64,000 nt of DNA from Prostheceraeus crozeri. Its lineage: Eukaryota > Platyhelminthes > Polycladida > Euryleptidae. The stretch's first letter is position 1; each line of letters starts with the position of its first letter. This document shows positions 19,657 through 32,071 of the stretch, in pieces. The notes beneath the pieces were generated by a model, which saw only the letters and a list, made by a program, of their open reading frames with translations, was not told where the DNA came from and did not search any database. Location of the stretch: positions 62,001-126,000 of the forward strand of contig CAJQUW010011027.1 in assembly GCA_907163375.1 (NCBI GenBank), in the 5' to 3' direction. Made by a program: the position numbers and the translations under genes.

Positions 19657-22600
19657 TTAACGGTTAAATGATGAACCCGGGTCTGGCCAGACCCGGGCTA
19701 TCTTTCATACAAGATATCTCCGAAACTAAAATCGACAGGAGGCTGAAATTTCATGACTTTTCTACATTATTCGAGTACTCAATCTGAGAGCTTTTGTTAG
19801 AGTCCACGATAGTTTGTTTTACTACATCGAGCCTATGACTAGGTAGATGATGAACCCGGGTCTGGCCAGACCCGGTCGTGTCTATGGCATAACGGCTTCT
19901 GTCTATGGCCGGTCGTGTCTATGGCTATCTTCTCGTCTGATAACGGTCTTATTTTCTGTCAGTATGCGCTACTAGTGAAGTTCGTGACTTTTCTTGCTTA
20001 CATTCTCACTTTGTAAACCTTAGACTCGACTGTTGTAAAGCATAATGTACTTACAAAGTACTTGCAGTACTTGTAAAGCTACTCATCAAGGTCAAATGTT
20101 TGTGCATCGTTCGCAGCATCGCCTACCTAACATGTGTGCTTCTCATGGATTACCGGCTTGGTAACACATGGTAACATCTAGAGAATCACACACACACACA
20201 AGTACACGCGCGCACTTATTGCCCATCTGTTTTTCTATTTGATCAGAAGGAATCAAGGGACCAATAGGAGTCACGAAATCGTCTGATTGAATGAATTCAT
20301 TTTTCTTCCCTTATATGCACGAAGGAATATTCTGCGATTGTCTACTCATGTATTGGAATGTCAATGGCATCTTCTAATGAAAGACGTCAACTACCGCCCC
20401 GCAATGCCCGGTCTATTGCATTTGCTAATATCAATCTACAATACGATGCTGATGAAGAAGAAGACAATTTTCCTGTTGAAATATCAAGTAAGCTGAGTGT
20501 GAGGGATCGTTGAAGGCCAATCTATGTGAACAGATTTGAGGGGGAGGGAGGGTTCGAGGAGCTGTTTAGTGTCTGTTCATGGTGGGAGGGTGAAATGCAA
20601 TTTATACTAGTACACGTGAATACTTATGGGGAGATTAGAATTAGCTACTGTTTACGTACTTATATGTAGGATTGTAAGTGGAAGTACCGGTAGAGCCATC
20701 CGTTACTATTTTGAAATGACGAGCTTGAATCTTGAGCTATGTTTAGGCACAGATATACATGTATGACTAGACTAATGGAGATTTCAGAAGAAGGACTAAG
20801 CTTGTACTATGTACGTACTGCAGCCCGTTGTAAAGTGATCAATTCACTCAGATTCATTGACAATAGTCTATTACACAACTCATTTTAGGCCTACGTGTAT
20901 TAAGTTGTTGCGTCTTTGCTTTTACAGAAAAGTTCTGTGCCGTAGAGTAGCCGTAGCCGACATGTACATGTAGGTTGATAACGATGTCACCCATGTTGTG
21001 ATTGCCTATTGGCTATGCGTGTAGCCTACATTTAGACCTATCAGCAGACAACCAGCCGATATTTATGGATACAAAATTTATGGACTGCCCATTGAACTTA
21101 TCATCTGACTTGTACACTGTACTGCATATTATTATAGCAATATGCTACAGATGTATACATGAACACATGTACGTGTACATCGCTATGCTATACATATGTA
21201 GCCCTGCAAATTCAACTTGCCGGTAACTCTAAATGAAATCATCTCCATTTCAGCTGATGATGTTGCAGCTAGTGCTGAGATAAATGACAACGATGCAGGC
21301 AGCGCCGAATATGACTCCCTTGCCGAGATTTCTGGTAAGTGATTTTGCTCTTGCAAATGTTACACCCATACTTGTTGCAATGATTTTACAATCGGCGTGT
21401 CATTTCATTTCAGACCAAGTTGCTGCTAGTGGCCATGTCAGTGATGAAGAGTTGAGTATAAAGGCTTTAGAGGAGATGGATTTCAGTGGAGAAGAGGACG
21501 ACGACGACGAGACTCCCTCCCTAGTGGCACCTGCCCTAAGAGCTCCCACTGGTCTCTTGTGGTGTCTTCAGACGGCCCAGCAGCATCCACCAGCCAGAGA
21601 GCCAGTGCGCAACTCTTTCCGTGCTTTTCACATTGGATTCAGCGTCGGGTTTCATCCTCAGACACCATCAGAAGCATTCAAGGCATATTTTGGTGACAGT
21701 TTGCACCTGACACTTCTCCATACTAATCGTGAGGGTCGCCGTATCGCCGCTGCTAAGCACACTACATGGAGACCATTATCAATGACTGAATTTGAAGCCT
21801 TCGTAGGTCTGCATCTGATTGCTGGCGCGTTGAAGGCTGGGCACCGTAACACTCGGGAGCTTTGGGATCTCAGAAATGGCAATCCGATATTTAGGGCTTC
21901 AATGAGTTTCCAGCGATCCCAGCAGATCAAAGCTGCTCTTGGATTTGATAACAAGATGAGACGTGACCGCACCGATCCACTGGCTCCTTTCCGTGAAGTT
22001 GTTGATCAAGTGAACTCAAACTTGAAAGTCACTATGATCCGGGATCCCTTCTGTGTGTTGATGAACAGCTCGTGGAGTTTCATGGTCGTGTTCGCTTTCA
22101 ACAGTATATACCTTCGAAGTAAGCCTGGAAAGTTTGGTATAAAGATCTTTTGGATTACGGACGCTGAAAATAGCTTTCCTTTACGCTGCCTTGTGTATGT
22201 TGGGAAAGAAACCCTACCGGAATCGGAGCGAGACTGTCCAATCAGTGAAGCGGTGGTGATGCATCTGGCCAAGGCATACATGGGTGTCGGGAGAAATATT
22301 ACAATGGACAATTGGTTTACCTCGGTCAATCTGTGCGATCGACTCACAGATGCCAAAACTATAATGTTGTTGGAACCATCCGCAGCAACAGGCGTGGGGT
22401 TCCTCCCGCTGCGAAGTCTTCTCAAGGAAGAACGAAAGGTGACTCTCGGCATTTCGTATCTGGTCAAAAGGTGCTATGCTCCTATTTTGACAAAGGCAAT
22501 GCACCCGTTCTCCTTCTATCGACAAAGCACACCTATGGCAAGCACAACGAGAATGAGAAGCCCGAAATCGTGGAATGCTACAATGCGACAAAGTTGGGAG

Positions 22601-23446
22601 TCGATAACCTAGACAAGTTGGTCCGTACTTACCGAAGCCAACGGAAGTGCCGGAGATAGCCCTACGGTGTGTTCATGGCACTGATGGATGTTGCTGTTAT
22701 TGCAGCCATGAGAACAATGGCAGCTACGAACCATTACTCCTTCAAGATGGATATTGGCTACGAGATGACCCTCCCTCTTGTTCGTCAACGTGCTACTCAT
22801 TCTCGTCTAACCAACTCAATCAAAGTGGCCATGGAGTTGGTCGGTATCAAACCCAACATCTCGCAGCCTGCTGTCGACAACAACCAGCAACGTCAACGCT
22901 GTCGGATCTGCTTGGATGAAGGTGTAAAGGAAAGGAAGACTCGCTTCAAATGTGCTGAGTGTCAAAAAGCCATCTGCATACAGCATGCAACAACCGTCTA
23001 TTATTGTCCTGATTGTATGTGATACTTATGAACTTTCTCCATTACTCAGTAATGGAATACAGCAGCTGACTATTTCAATTATACTGGTACCTGGATGAAT
23101 TGTGTTTTACATTATAATACGTACAGTATGTAGGCCTATAATTGACAACTGCTATCACTTTTTAGATAAGCCAGATAAACATATATTTCCACAGACTACA
23201 TGGCATTACCTAAAACAGTTTCACAACATAGGCCTACTGTGGTAAGCATATAGGCCTAGTTATTAGCTGAAACTAGCTAAATGCAGAAGTGAAGTGATGA
23301 TAAGCCATGGTATTCTAAAATCCAATGTTCCTACAACCTTCACTATACATGAATAGCGGTGCTTATCTTCAATTTTATTACGGGTCTGGCCAGACCCGGG
23401 TTCATCATTTACCTAGTCTTACGTGAGGACATCACTTAACCGTTAA
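19657..23446 (+). mobile_element. piggyBac element, copy B (full length)
   Basis: The element runs from TTAA at 19,657-19,660 to TTAA at 23,443-23,446, 3,790 bases in all, with 17-bp terminal repeats that differ at one position at the right end. It carries the same subterminal palindromes as copy A and a complete-length but damaged transposase gene ending in the family's cysteine-rich domain. The enclosed transposase carries the same frame damage as copy A, so that damage predates the segmental duplication. Confidence 0.9.
20364..23022 (+). pseudogene. piggyBac transposase, copy B
   Basis: The exons correspond to copy A: 20,364-20,487, 21,254-21,334, and 21,414 to the stop at 23,020-23,022. 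The DDE_Tnp_1_7 domain includes KPGKFGIKIFWITDA, the second Asp segment (NITMDNWFTSVNL), GTIRSNRRGVP, STKHTYG, YNATKLGVDNLDKLV (third Asp) and a C-terminal zinc-binding region (CRICLDEGVKERKTRFKC ... CIQHA ... YYCPDC). The first Asp segment is out of frame, as in copy A. There is a further frame shift near 22,370 and a TAG at 22,657, where the family has Trp (R-W-P). All other hallmarks remain. An inactive gene; a source of mobilising transposase would have to be elsewhere in the genome. Confidence 0.85.
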
Positions 23447-23794
23447 ATATGAATTTAAATTTTTCAGTATTTTAGTACTACTCATAAAACGTTTATAAGT
23501 AGTCTGTCACCTACAGCATAGCAAACGCTGTCGAATGTTTTTTGAATCAAGTCTAAAGGACTTGTAGAAGCAAAGTTATAGCCGTTTGAAGATTTCGGCC
23601 TACTATCATCAAATGGTCAGTCATGCTATACTGACTAACCTATAAGTCTGACACCTTAGCTGATATCAGCAATGGAAAGTCAGAAGTCCGATATCGGAAC
23701 TCAAGAGAAACGACTTACCTGTAGTCAGTTTCTCAACTTAGTGAAATTCCTCTCCCGATCCCGTTCTTATATACCCTGTGAATATGCAATCGAT

Positions 23795-25148
23795 AAGAGG
23801 GGGGGGGACGTCAGCGAAAATTTTTTCTCTCCGATTGCTTTCAAATTCACCATACCGATGCAGAATTTCACGCTGAATTCGAATCTGGCCTCCGTTTTCC
23901 CATCCGATGCTTCGTTTTGGCGCTACAGCCCAAAACGTCCAAAATTCTAACTCTGTCGTTTTTCGACAATCTCCCAAAATCTTAAATGGCGTCTCACATC
24001 TAAACGAAGACAGATATGAACAAGCCGTTTCTTTCACTGAATTTGTATCACTCTTAGCTTTCAAACGAGCTATGGCACGACAAAATCCGTCCACTGGAAG
24101 CCAAGATCGAAGCTAGCTCTCCCGAGGGGGGGACGTCAGCGAAAATTTTTTCTCTCCGATTGCTTTCAAATTCACCATACAGATGCAGAATTTCACGCTG
24201 AATCCGAATCTGGCCTCCGTTTTCCCATCCGATGCTTCGTTTTGGCGCTACAGCCCAAAACGTCCAAAATTCTAACTCTGTCGTTTTTCGAAAAATGTTG
24301 AAAATTTTTTCTCTCCGATTGACTTGAAACTCGCCATGTTGATAGAGAATTTGACGCTGATTCCAAATCTGAAATCCGTTTTCCCATCCGATGCTTCGTT
24401 TTGAAGCTACAGCCCAAAACGTCCAAAATTCTAACTCTGTCGTTTTTCGCCAATGTCCCAAAATCTTAAATGGCGTCTCACATCTAAACGAAGACATATA
24501 TGAACAAGCCGATTCTTTCACTGAATTTTTCTCACTCTTAGCTTTCAAACGAGCTATTGCACGACTTTCTACGATCTCTAGAACCAAAGTTAGAAGATCG
24601 GTGGCGGGGGGGGGGACGTCAGCGAAACTTTTTCTCTCCGATTGCTTTCAAATTCACCATACCGATGCAGAATTTCACGCTGAATCCGAATCTGGCGTCC
24701 GTTTTCCCATCCGATGGTTCGTTTTGGCGCTACAGCCCAAAACGACCAAAATTCTAACTCTGTCGTTTTTTCGCCAATCTCCCAAAATCTTAAATGGTGT
24801 CTCACATCTAAACGAAGACAGATATGAACAAGCCGTTTCTTTCACTGAATTTGTCTCACTCTTAGCTTTCAAACGAGCTATTGCACGACAAAATCCGTCC
24901 ACTAGAAGCAAAGTTGGAAGGTCGGTGCCGAGGGGGGGGGGACGTCAGCGAAACTTTTTCTCTCCGATTGCTTTCAAATTCACCATACCGATGCAGAATT
25001 TCACGCTGAATCCGAATCTGGCCTCCGTTTTCACATCCGAGCACTGCTTCCACTCGAAACAGCCCATTTTCAACCCAACATTCATCAGATTGCACGAAAA
25101 ACATCACACACTATAGCCTCAAGACAAAACCTGGCGGTCGCCCAAGTC
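23795..25148 (+). repeat. G-run satellite array, unit B (four monomers)
   Basis: This is the same monomer as in unit A, with ACGTCAG marks at 23,808, 24,133, 24,616 and 24,942 and steps of 325, 483 and 326 bases. It has one long monomer fewer than unit A. The array lies about 350 bases right of the piggyBac end in both units. Confidence 0.9.
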
Positions 25149-25320
25149 CACCACGACACTCTGTCGTTCCAGAGGGGGGGACGTCAGCGAACCTGTCGGA
25201 CCCACTTGGCCGGCACACCACGACACTCTGTCGTTCCAGAGGGGGGGAGTCAGACTCGAAGCACCACGGCGGCCGACCACGACACTCTGTCGTTCCAGAG
25301 GGGGGGCGCCGGTCGAGTGT
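25149..25320 (+). repeat. Three-copy minisatellite ending the G-run array, unit B
   Basis: This is the counterpart of the unit A minisatellite, with the same three copies and the same spacing. No copy-number difference is seen between the units here, unlike in the larger array. Confidence 0.8.
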
Positions 25321-27660
25321 TCGCCGTTTTCTTACTACTGTTAGTTGTGAATTTTTACTTCAAATATTGTGATCATTCAACATCACATTTGCATTGAGCC
25401 GTATATCAACTGTTTGACATAGACTGATAGGCCCTGTATGATATTGCATGATCTCTGATAAGAGCGAGATTGATGGAAATGAAGTTACGTCTATAAAATA
25501 AGAAATGATGCGACTCAGATGCATGCAGAAGTTGCATCGTTGAAATAAAACAGCGTTCCATTAATGTTGTTTCTGAATGAAAGATAGTATTACCCGTTGA
25601 TTTGATTTAAGAAATCATGAATTTTTGAGAACTTCATTTGACCCATCTTTTCCCGTTATGAACGTAATTTTTGTGGTTCGATTAAACAACATCTTAAATG
25701 TGTCAGGCAGCTGAAAACGTAATTATAATGTCTTCATAACTAAATTAATTCTATGTATTACTTGGTTGTCGAACTCATGTGACGCTTCCGAGACGAATGA
25801 ATCGTTTTTACATGATGTCGTTGAATGATACGACCATAAACTTTGATAGGCCTGCATTTACATCATGAATAACTATTTAATCATCTTAAAAATCTATCCT
25901 AAAAATGACAGTCTGTCAGTATACTATTGTCGACGGTATTGACAGAAGAAAAATTTGAATTCGTATTTCTGCTGCGTTCTGCTGCTGCGCTATGGACGCA
26001 ACTGTACTTCACTGATAATTACTAAAAGAAATTAGACAGGTTTCACTACTCAAATCGATATCTATGACAGAATATTCTAGTAATAGAGGAAGTTAATGAA
26101 AAAGGATGGAAATTCCATCGCCAAATTTTTATCATGAATAAATAAACACATGCTTTTCCGTTGTGGACGTAGCATTTAAAAACAAGCTTTGCTTGGCAGC
26201 GATAGAATTCAGAATAGTATGTGCAACTCTTTTATCCCGATGCAGCCGACAATTATGAGCAATACTTCAACGAAGCTAGTTAAATCAGTGCCAAAAAGGC
26301 CTCAATATTGCTCAGAGACATTACGCAAAATCTTTGAGGAAAAACTAAAAAAATTGAATTTGAGTCGCTAATGACACTAGTTATCAATCATTGGCCCTTA
26401 ACTTGTTTTGTATATCAAAATATAGATAATTGACAGCAATAATAGGTGAGAGATGACAGCCATAACCGATATTTAACATTTGACCCCCCTTTTCCTACAT
26501 ACACACGCACACACATTGTGTTTGCAAAGAGCAGCAGTTACTGCAGGCGCACTAACTTAGGCGATTTGCCAGTAATATGTTTTCAGTGATATTTAGTGAA
26601 TGCCCGGTCGAAATTTCACAAACTTGCTGATTGCAGGATCTTCAAGCAATCACACACGTGCTGGAGATGTCTTCACATCTCCATGTGTAAAATTCTCCGG
26701 CCTGCGGCCGTCATTTGGTGTGTTGATAGTGCTTTCAAATATCGTTTGATGTCCTATACGTAACCAGCTGCAAAACCGTGACAGATTTTTCGCTCTTTCA
26801 TTTGCTTCTTTTCCTATAGCTACGGAATTCCTTGTGCAAAGTGCGCGTAAGACTACACCACATCAAAAAATGGTTGAGTCCTGATCGTGCAGGTTTGCTC
26901 GGCACATGCGCGAATGAAGTTTCTGCTCAGAAATGCAACCAAATGCTCGTCTATACTCATGTAGTCGCAATGCATGAAATCTTTCGGTAGCTGACTTTGG
27001 AAAGTTCCGAATAGTTCTCATATGCACATCATCGTATCAAGAGGTGATTTGTACTGTATATATGTGATTTGTCAAAAGCGATGGAGAGACACGGCATGTA
27101 AATGATACTTCTCACAAAAGTTGTCCTACAGACTTCCAAGGGATTCATTTCCTAATTGAAATACTGTAAAAGACCGGCGCATGTATATAGGCACGATATC
27201 TGCTTTGGGTCCACAATAGGTGTAGTTCTCCGTTATATCAGGATCCAACACTATTGATATCTGCTAGATTAGAAGCCAAAAACTTCCGGTAACTCTTTTG
27301 CATGCCCAATTAACAAGCCTGCCAGGCATGATTAAAGCTCAGTGATGTGGTCATCAGACTAGCGACAAGTCACGCTATGCAACGCAACAACATCCATCCC
27401 AGAAGGATAAAGCTCAATGAGATACATTTCAATTATCCTTATCAACAAAAGAGGTGCTGGAATGGACCCCACGACCATCAGAGAGCTAGCTCTAAAGCAT
27501 GAATCATTTTGGAAAAAGTTCTTCTCAGCAATTAGTGAACAATGACATTTGTCTGTTAGTGATATGGACCTGAGGCCGAGTCCTCCACGTACCCGGTTCC
27601 ATAATATAAAGGGTTCAAAAGAAAAGATTCTTCGGGTATTTCCAAGCGATTATTATTGCG
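25321..27660. other. Unrecognised non-coding stretch, unit B
   Basis: This is the counterpart of 16,406-18,740. Nothing in it can be assigned to a gene or repeat family. Confidence 0.6.
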
Positions 27661-27663
27661 TTT

Positions 27664-27696
27664 GCGACGTTTCGCCCCAAAGGCTTAATCATGCAC
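27664..27696 (-). ncRNA. Hammerhead-ribozyme-like remnant, unit B
   Basis: This is identical to the unit A motif and in the same place relative to the GIY-YIG frame. With the motif at 29,501-29,528 it brackets the Penelope-like remnant on both sides on one strand. Confidence 0.5.
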
Positions 27697-27856
27697 GAAT
27701 GAAGATGTACAGCGCAACATTCACATCATACGACCGAAGAAAATCGACAAAGAAAATTAACACGTAAGCGCATGTTAAGGTAAAAATTCTACTGATAACA
27801 AAGATTAAAAGTATACCATAAAAATTAAGAAAATCTTGAGGCGGATGTGCAAAAGT

Positions 27857-28627
27857 TCATATGGTTGAGAAAGATTCTTGTCTGTTCATAGCTTGGTTAC
27901 CAGCATCCTTGATGTATCTGCATTCCAAGCTCCTTCTCTTCACATAACCTTTCAGATTTCGGTGCACAATCTCCCATTCAATATTCATTGAATGTCCTTT
28001 ATGGTCAGAAACAAAGTGTTCCTTCACTGCAGAGGGATTACTCGACATTACGTGTTCCTTTATGCGTGTCCCTACCAATCTTGATGTCTCATCGATATAG
28101 TATTTCGAGCATAACTTGCAGGTTATCTTGTATATCAGGTTTTTCCCAAAACAGGAATCTTTCTCCTTTTTAGAAAAGTTACATACACAGCAATCGGCAG
28201 AGCATTGAGGCCTTTCCTTAGGGGGGTGGAATCTCCGTTTTAAGCTGCTTCCAGAGTCGTACCAAATGTTCATCAGGTCATGTACACCTGTTCTTTTCAT
28301 CTAGCTGGATATCTTCCGTTTGAAGACTTCATCAATGAAGAGGATTTTCATGAAAATTTTCTTTTCTTTATCCTTCTTCGATTTAGGCTTGTCTCTAGAT
28401 CTTAGCTTTCTGTATGTCTTTTTGATAAATGGCAATGGATATCCATTTCTCACGAATTTGTTAAAAATCAAATCGATGGAATAATGACGGTTTGCTTCGG
28501 TTGTGGACCGTCTCTCTGCTCGAATTAGTTCCCCGATCAATATTCCACGTTTTTGAGAAATAGTCCTCCCGCATTCCAAGGGAAAATGCAGCCATAGACA
28601 ATTTACCATAGACCAACCGAGAACCAT
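27857..28627 (-). mobile_element. Penelope-like element, RT linker plus GIY-YIG end, unit B and flank
   Basis: This has the same GIY-YIG domain as unit A (27,857-28,300). It is preceded on the same strand by a segment with AERRSTTEANRHYSIDLIF, NKFVRNGYPLPFIKKTYRKL and a Lys-rich stretch, which fits the region between reverse transcriptase and endonuclease in Penelope-like elements. The reverse transcriptase itself is not in the window. The element is 5'-truncated and broken. Beyond about 28,600 the sequence turns into a second copy in the opposite orientation. Confidence 0.8.
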
Positions 28628-29044
28628 CGGTTATCTTCCCTTTCTCGACTGTGAAATACAGCAAAGTTTTGACAATACGTTCTCCTCGAGACTTTACACG
28701 AAGGAGATAAACAGTGGCTGCATTTTCCCTTGGAATGCGGGAGGACCTATTTCTCAAAAACGTTGAATATTGATCGGGGAACTAATTCGAGCAGAGAGAC
28801 GGTCCATAACCGAAGCAAACCGTCATTATTCCATCGATTTGATTTTTAACAAATTCGTGAGAAATGGATATCCATTGCCATTTATCAAAAAGACATACAG
28901 AAAGCTAAGATCTAGAGACAAGCCTAAATCGAAGAAGGATAAAGAAAAGAAAATTTTCATGAAAATCCCCTTCATTGATGAAGTCTTCAAACGGAAGATA
29001 TCCAGCTAGATGAAAAGAACAGGTGTACATGACCTGATGAACAT
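28267..29044. repeat. Inverted repeat formed by two Penelope-like copies
   Basis: The left arm (28,267-28,596, minus-sense element) and right arm (28,712-29,044, plus-sense) are almost perfect reverse complements of about 330 bases, separated by roughly 115 bases. The right arm encodes the same residues (AERRSITEANRHYSIDLIF ... FIDEVFKRK). Its end at 29,044 (ATGACCTGATGAACAT) mirrors the left arm's start. Head-to-head partial copies of this kind are a known feature of Penelope-like insertions. Confidence 0.85.
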
Positions 29045-29955
29045 AAGGAGTTGATGTTTGTACGAAAATTCGAACGATTTAAACAGTGCTGCCTCTTTTT
29101 AGTTTTGTCATATCGGAAGAAAAACAACGTTATAAGACTTTTGCTTAAATTTTCATATTTGAATCATTTCTGTTGGACTGGCGTTAATCAATAAATATGT
29201 TTTCATGAAGCAAGAAATTTTTTAAGTATAGATTATAAATGCCAGGCATTTGCAGTTGGTGAAAAAGTCATTAACACGTCGCCTCACTGCCAGAATTCGC
29301 AACTATGGCAGATATCAGTTATATAGTTCTACTTAAGATCTAGCGACAATGACCGCAGCTGAAGTTACCATCAACAAACAGATATATGCATTCTTTGATG
29401 ATGGTCATCGGTCGGTTTAGTTATTTCAAGAAAAAGAAGAAAATGTTTCACGACCGTATAATTAAAATAAAAGTAAGTATGTACAAATAAAATAGTCTGT
29501 CGACGTTTCGGCGGTCGCCTTTCTCGAGACACAATCACTTATGAAGTCAACAAACTATTAAGCACAGAGTGACGCTGTTGAATTTCTTTGAACTATACTC
29601 TTTGTCTGTTAGCTGTGGAACATAAGCCGCGGTGCATGACAGACCAATTAATGCTGTCAATCACACTATCTGTAGACCCGTGAGATAATACAGAAATAAA
29701 CAGCTATATGGTCCTTTTTCCGCTTGTATTTCAGTCTACTCGATTTATATTTCAGAAAACAAGATCTTAACTTAGGACAGAAAATGCGTGCATTTCAGAA
29801 GATAGAATTTTAATTCACAGAGTGATAATTGAATTTCAAAGGATCCGATGGTTTTTTCAGAAGACAAGATTTGTATTTCAGATAAAGTGATTTGTGTTTC
29901 ATAAAATCCTGCTTCTGTGTATTTGCCTCGAAAGATGTGTCCAATTTAAGGCCGC
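29045..29955. other. Unrecognised stretch around the hammerhead-like motif
   Basis: Apart from the motif at 29,501-29,528 I see no gene. Poly-purine and TTCAG-rich strings near 29,740-29,900 (ATTTCAGA repeated in different contexts) are degenerate and unassigned. The left part may be the untranslated end of the inverted Penelope-like copy. Confidence 0.5.
29501..29528 (-). ncRNA. Hammerhead-ribozyme-like remnant
   Basis: On the minus strand the order is CTCGAGA, A, AGGC-GACC-GCC, GAAAC, GTC. This has the layout of the small hammerheads found in Penelope-like elements: a CTGATGA-like box, a short GGC/GCC stem II, GAAAC and a GTC cleavage triplet with a minimal stem III. The first core box is CTCGAGA instead of CTGATGA, so I expect no activity. 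The motif lies on the same strand as the Penelope-like ORF, on its 5' side. Confidence 0.5.
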
Positions 29956-30535
29956 TATCACACAGAATAAGGCGTCTTCCATCTTCCATGTCACTCGCCT
30001 TTTTGCACATTCTTCATAAGGCGTCTTCTATAAGGCGTGATTAGGCGATTTTCATCTACCGTCTTCCGCCTTCCATCATCCATCTTCCATCTACCGCAGT
30101 CACACTAGGGAAATCCATTTCCGATACAGTCAGCGATATTTTTCACTATTTACCGTTGCTATGACTACTGTCTTGATCCTCGTCCTCGTCTGACATCATG
30201 AACAAAGGCTGTTCTCTGATTGCTTCTCTTCGCAAATGACAGCTTCCTAAATCGTCTTTCAGATGTCACTTCACGTTGTTCTATTTTTAGAGCAGTCTCG
30301 CGGCTGACGCCTGACAGCTGATAGAAATGAACTTCATCAGCCGCATAATTTCATGCCTTATGTCCAATGGACGACGCCTTATGACTTTTCCTGTGTGACA
30401 GCGTGATGGACGATGGAAGGTGACTTGTGGCTGATGACTTTTTCTGTGTGATAGGCTGTATCCTTTTCTACATGCAATTAAAGGGAAATTCCAAATGGAA
30501 GATGGATGATGGAAGACGCATTTTTCTGTGTCAGA
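29956..30535. mobile_element. MITE-like element with repeated CACACAG ends
   Basis: The left end (ATCACACAGAATAAGGCGTC, then TTCCATCTTCCAT) and the reverse complement of the right end (CTGACACAGAAAAATGCGTC, then TTCCATCATCCATCTTCCAT) form imperfect terminal inverted repeats of about 40 bases. Further copies of CTGTGTGACAG and CTGTGTGATAG lie inside the right half (near 30,391 and 30,447), giving nested subterminal repeats. The element is about 580 bases long and has no coding capacity. I could not identify a target duplication with confidence, so the superfamily stays open. Confidence 0.55.
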
Positions 30536-31319
30536 TGACAGTTTTAGTGCTAGTGCATAAAACCGAAATAATGAATGCATAATAAAACTGAATGCGCAAC
30601 TGAATGCATGCTAGACCATTGAGTGAACAAAGTCGACATCATTTGTAGATTCACATGCAAATGAGATTTTGAGAAACTTCAATGCTTCCTCGTCCGATTA
30701 TTTGCAGCAAAATTGTTTTCAATTCTTAGTTAAGAAATGCGCATTTCTTGCACGGTAAAAAGTGATTGTATTTCTTTTTCTTCTATTAAAACGTCCATCT
30801 GACTCATGGTATTTGTTGAATATCAAATTTCTTGGCAAATTTGTGCGGCATGTACGTATGCACATTTACAGTGTATATTGAAATTTCTTATTGAGCGTAC
30901 CTATTAATGTCAGGAAATGCTTATTGGATCTCATAAGCTACAATTAGTTTGCAATATAATTAGAGCATGTCATAGGAATATTCGGTCTAATTTCAGTTTG
31001 TTGAATTTATTTTGCAGTGAAGATTGCACAGTGCCAGATCGCCTGGTCATAGAATAAAAAGAGAAGTCCTTAGACTTGGACAATTCAAAAACAGAAATTC
31101 TTTAGCATCCGCAATGTCCCTGCAAGGGCTCATCAGAACGGTTCGGAATGGCGCAAACTATCTTATGACATCTGGAATGGCTGAACAAGCTGAAGGACTT
31201 TACAACAGGCTGTTCTGCGTTTGTTTACAAGAGCCGCACTGACGATCCTCCTAGCAAGGCGAGCCGTAGCGTAAATGGCTGCTAAGGAAATTTTGCGATT
31301 AAACTGTTCAAGTCTCAGG
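30536..31319. other. Nothing recognised
   Basis: This is AT-rich sequence. The small frame at 31,024-31,242 has no family resemblance that I can see. Confidence 0.5.
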
Positions 31320-31545
31320 ACATCTAGTAGGTACATTAAGTAGAGTAGCAACTAAGTATTCATTAAATCAGCAATGTGAATGCAGTTTCGATTTTATTAA
31401 ATGAACTCAAGTTGAGATCCAGTACCAAATGCAAGATATGCAAATTTTACAGTTTTGAAGAAATTACCACGGAATTGACTGAACATTATTCAGATTCAGA
31501 TAAGAAATGAAGCTTAATTTGGTGAATCATTATATAGGCACTAAC
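31320..31545 (+). repeat. Fragment related to the 851-base element at 36.6 kb
   Basis: It starts CATCTAGTAGGTACATTAAG and shares long blocks with 36,575-36,740 (TTCGATTTTATTAAATGAAC, AGATATGCAAA, TTACAGTTTTG/TTGCAGTTTTG) and with 36,993-37,040 (TATTCAGATTCA). The middle of the larger copy is absent, and no matching right end was found. It is a decayed, shorter relative of the same non-autonomous family. Confidence 0.65.
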
Positions 31546-32071
31546 TAGGGAAATTGCATTAATCCACAATTAAATACCAACAGTTGAATTCCAGCTGCAT
31601 AGAGTATTATGATTATAGCCATTAATGACTCAATTTTACACAGTGATTTCTATAGACCAGGATGTACATGTAGTTAACTATGGTAGTTAATAATTTGGGC
31701 AAGAGGAAGTTAACAGATCCATTTAGCCTGGTGGAAAAGAACTGTATGAATTAAGTAAAATAAACGTATATTTAAAATGACTGGAAATCAATACAAGATC
31801 ATGATAACAATACAGGATAAGTAAGAATATTTCAAAGTAAAGATGTGCATGCAAAAAAAGCAACTGTATAGACGTTACACGAAGTCGAGTCCATAATTTT
31901 GCAAAGTCATAAACATAATGAAAGATGACTTTCGACGCGAAGTACAGCAGTGAGGAAGGATGAAACAACCGGAACGGATGCTTCTTGGTGGCAGAAATGG
32001 ATGCAGTGGGTGATCGTCCAGTGAAGTGCATTTTTCAAATACTGAAAGGCACTTTTCATTCTTCTATCACT
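31546..32071. other. Nothing recognised
   Basis: AT-rich, no supported ORF. A CATAGAGTA string at about 31,597 resembles the ends of the 36.6-kb element but has no partner nearby. Confidence 0.45.

Larger units (their letters stand above)
19421..28337 (+). repeat. Tandem segmental duplication, unit B (about 8.9 kb)
   Basis: This is the second copy, joined head to tail to unit A with no spacer. The last shared bases are GAAGACTTCATCAATG, which in unit B runs on into the rest of the Penelope-like element at 28,338. The junction with unit A therefore interrupts that element, showing that unit B carries the original right edge. Its piggyBac element is the longer and more complete of the two. A real recent duplication and a haplotype-derived assembly duplication would look alike here. 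Confidence 0.9.

Noticed and set aside
29030-29075. CTGATGA followed 30 bases later by CGAAA as a possible hammerhead
   Set aside because: The CTGATGA is part of the coding arm of the Penelope-like copy, and the required stems do not form.
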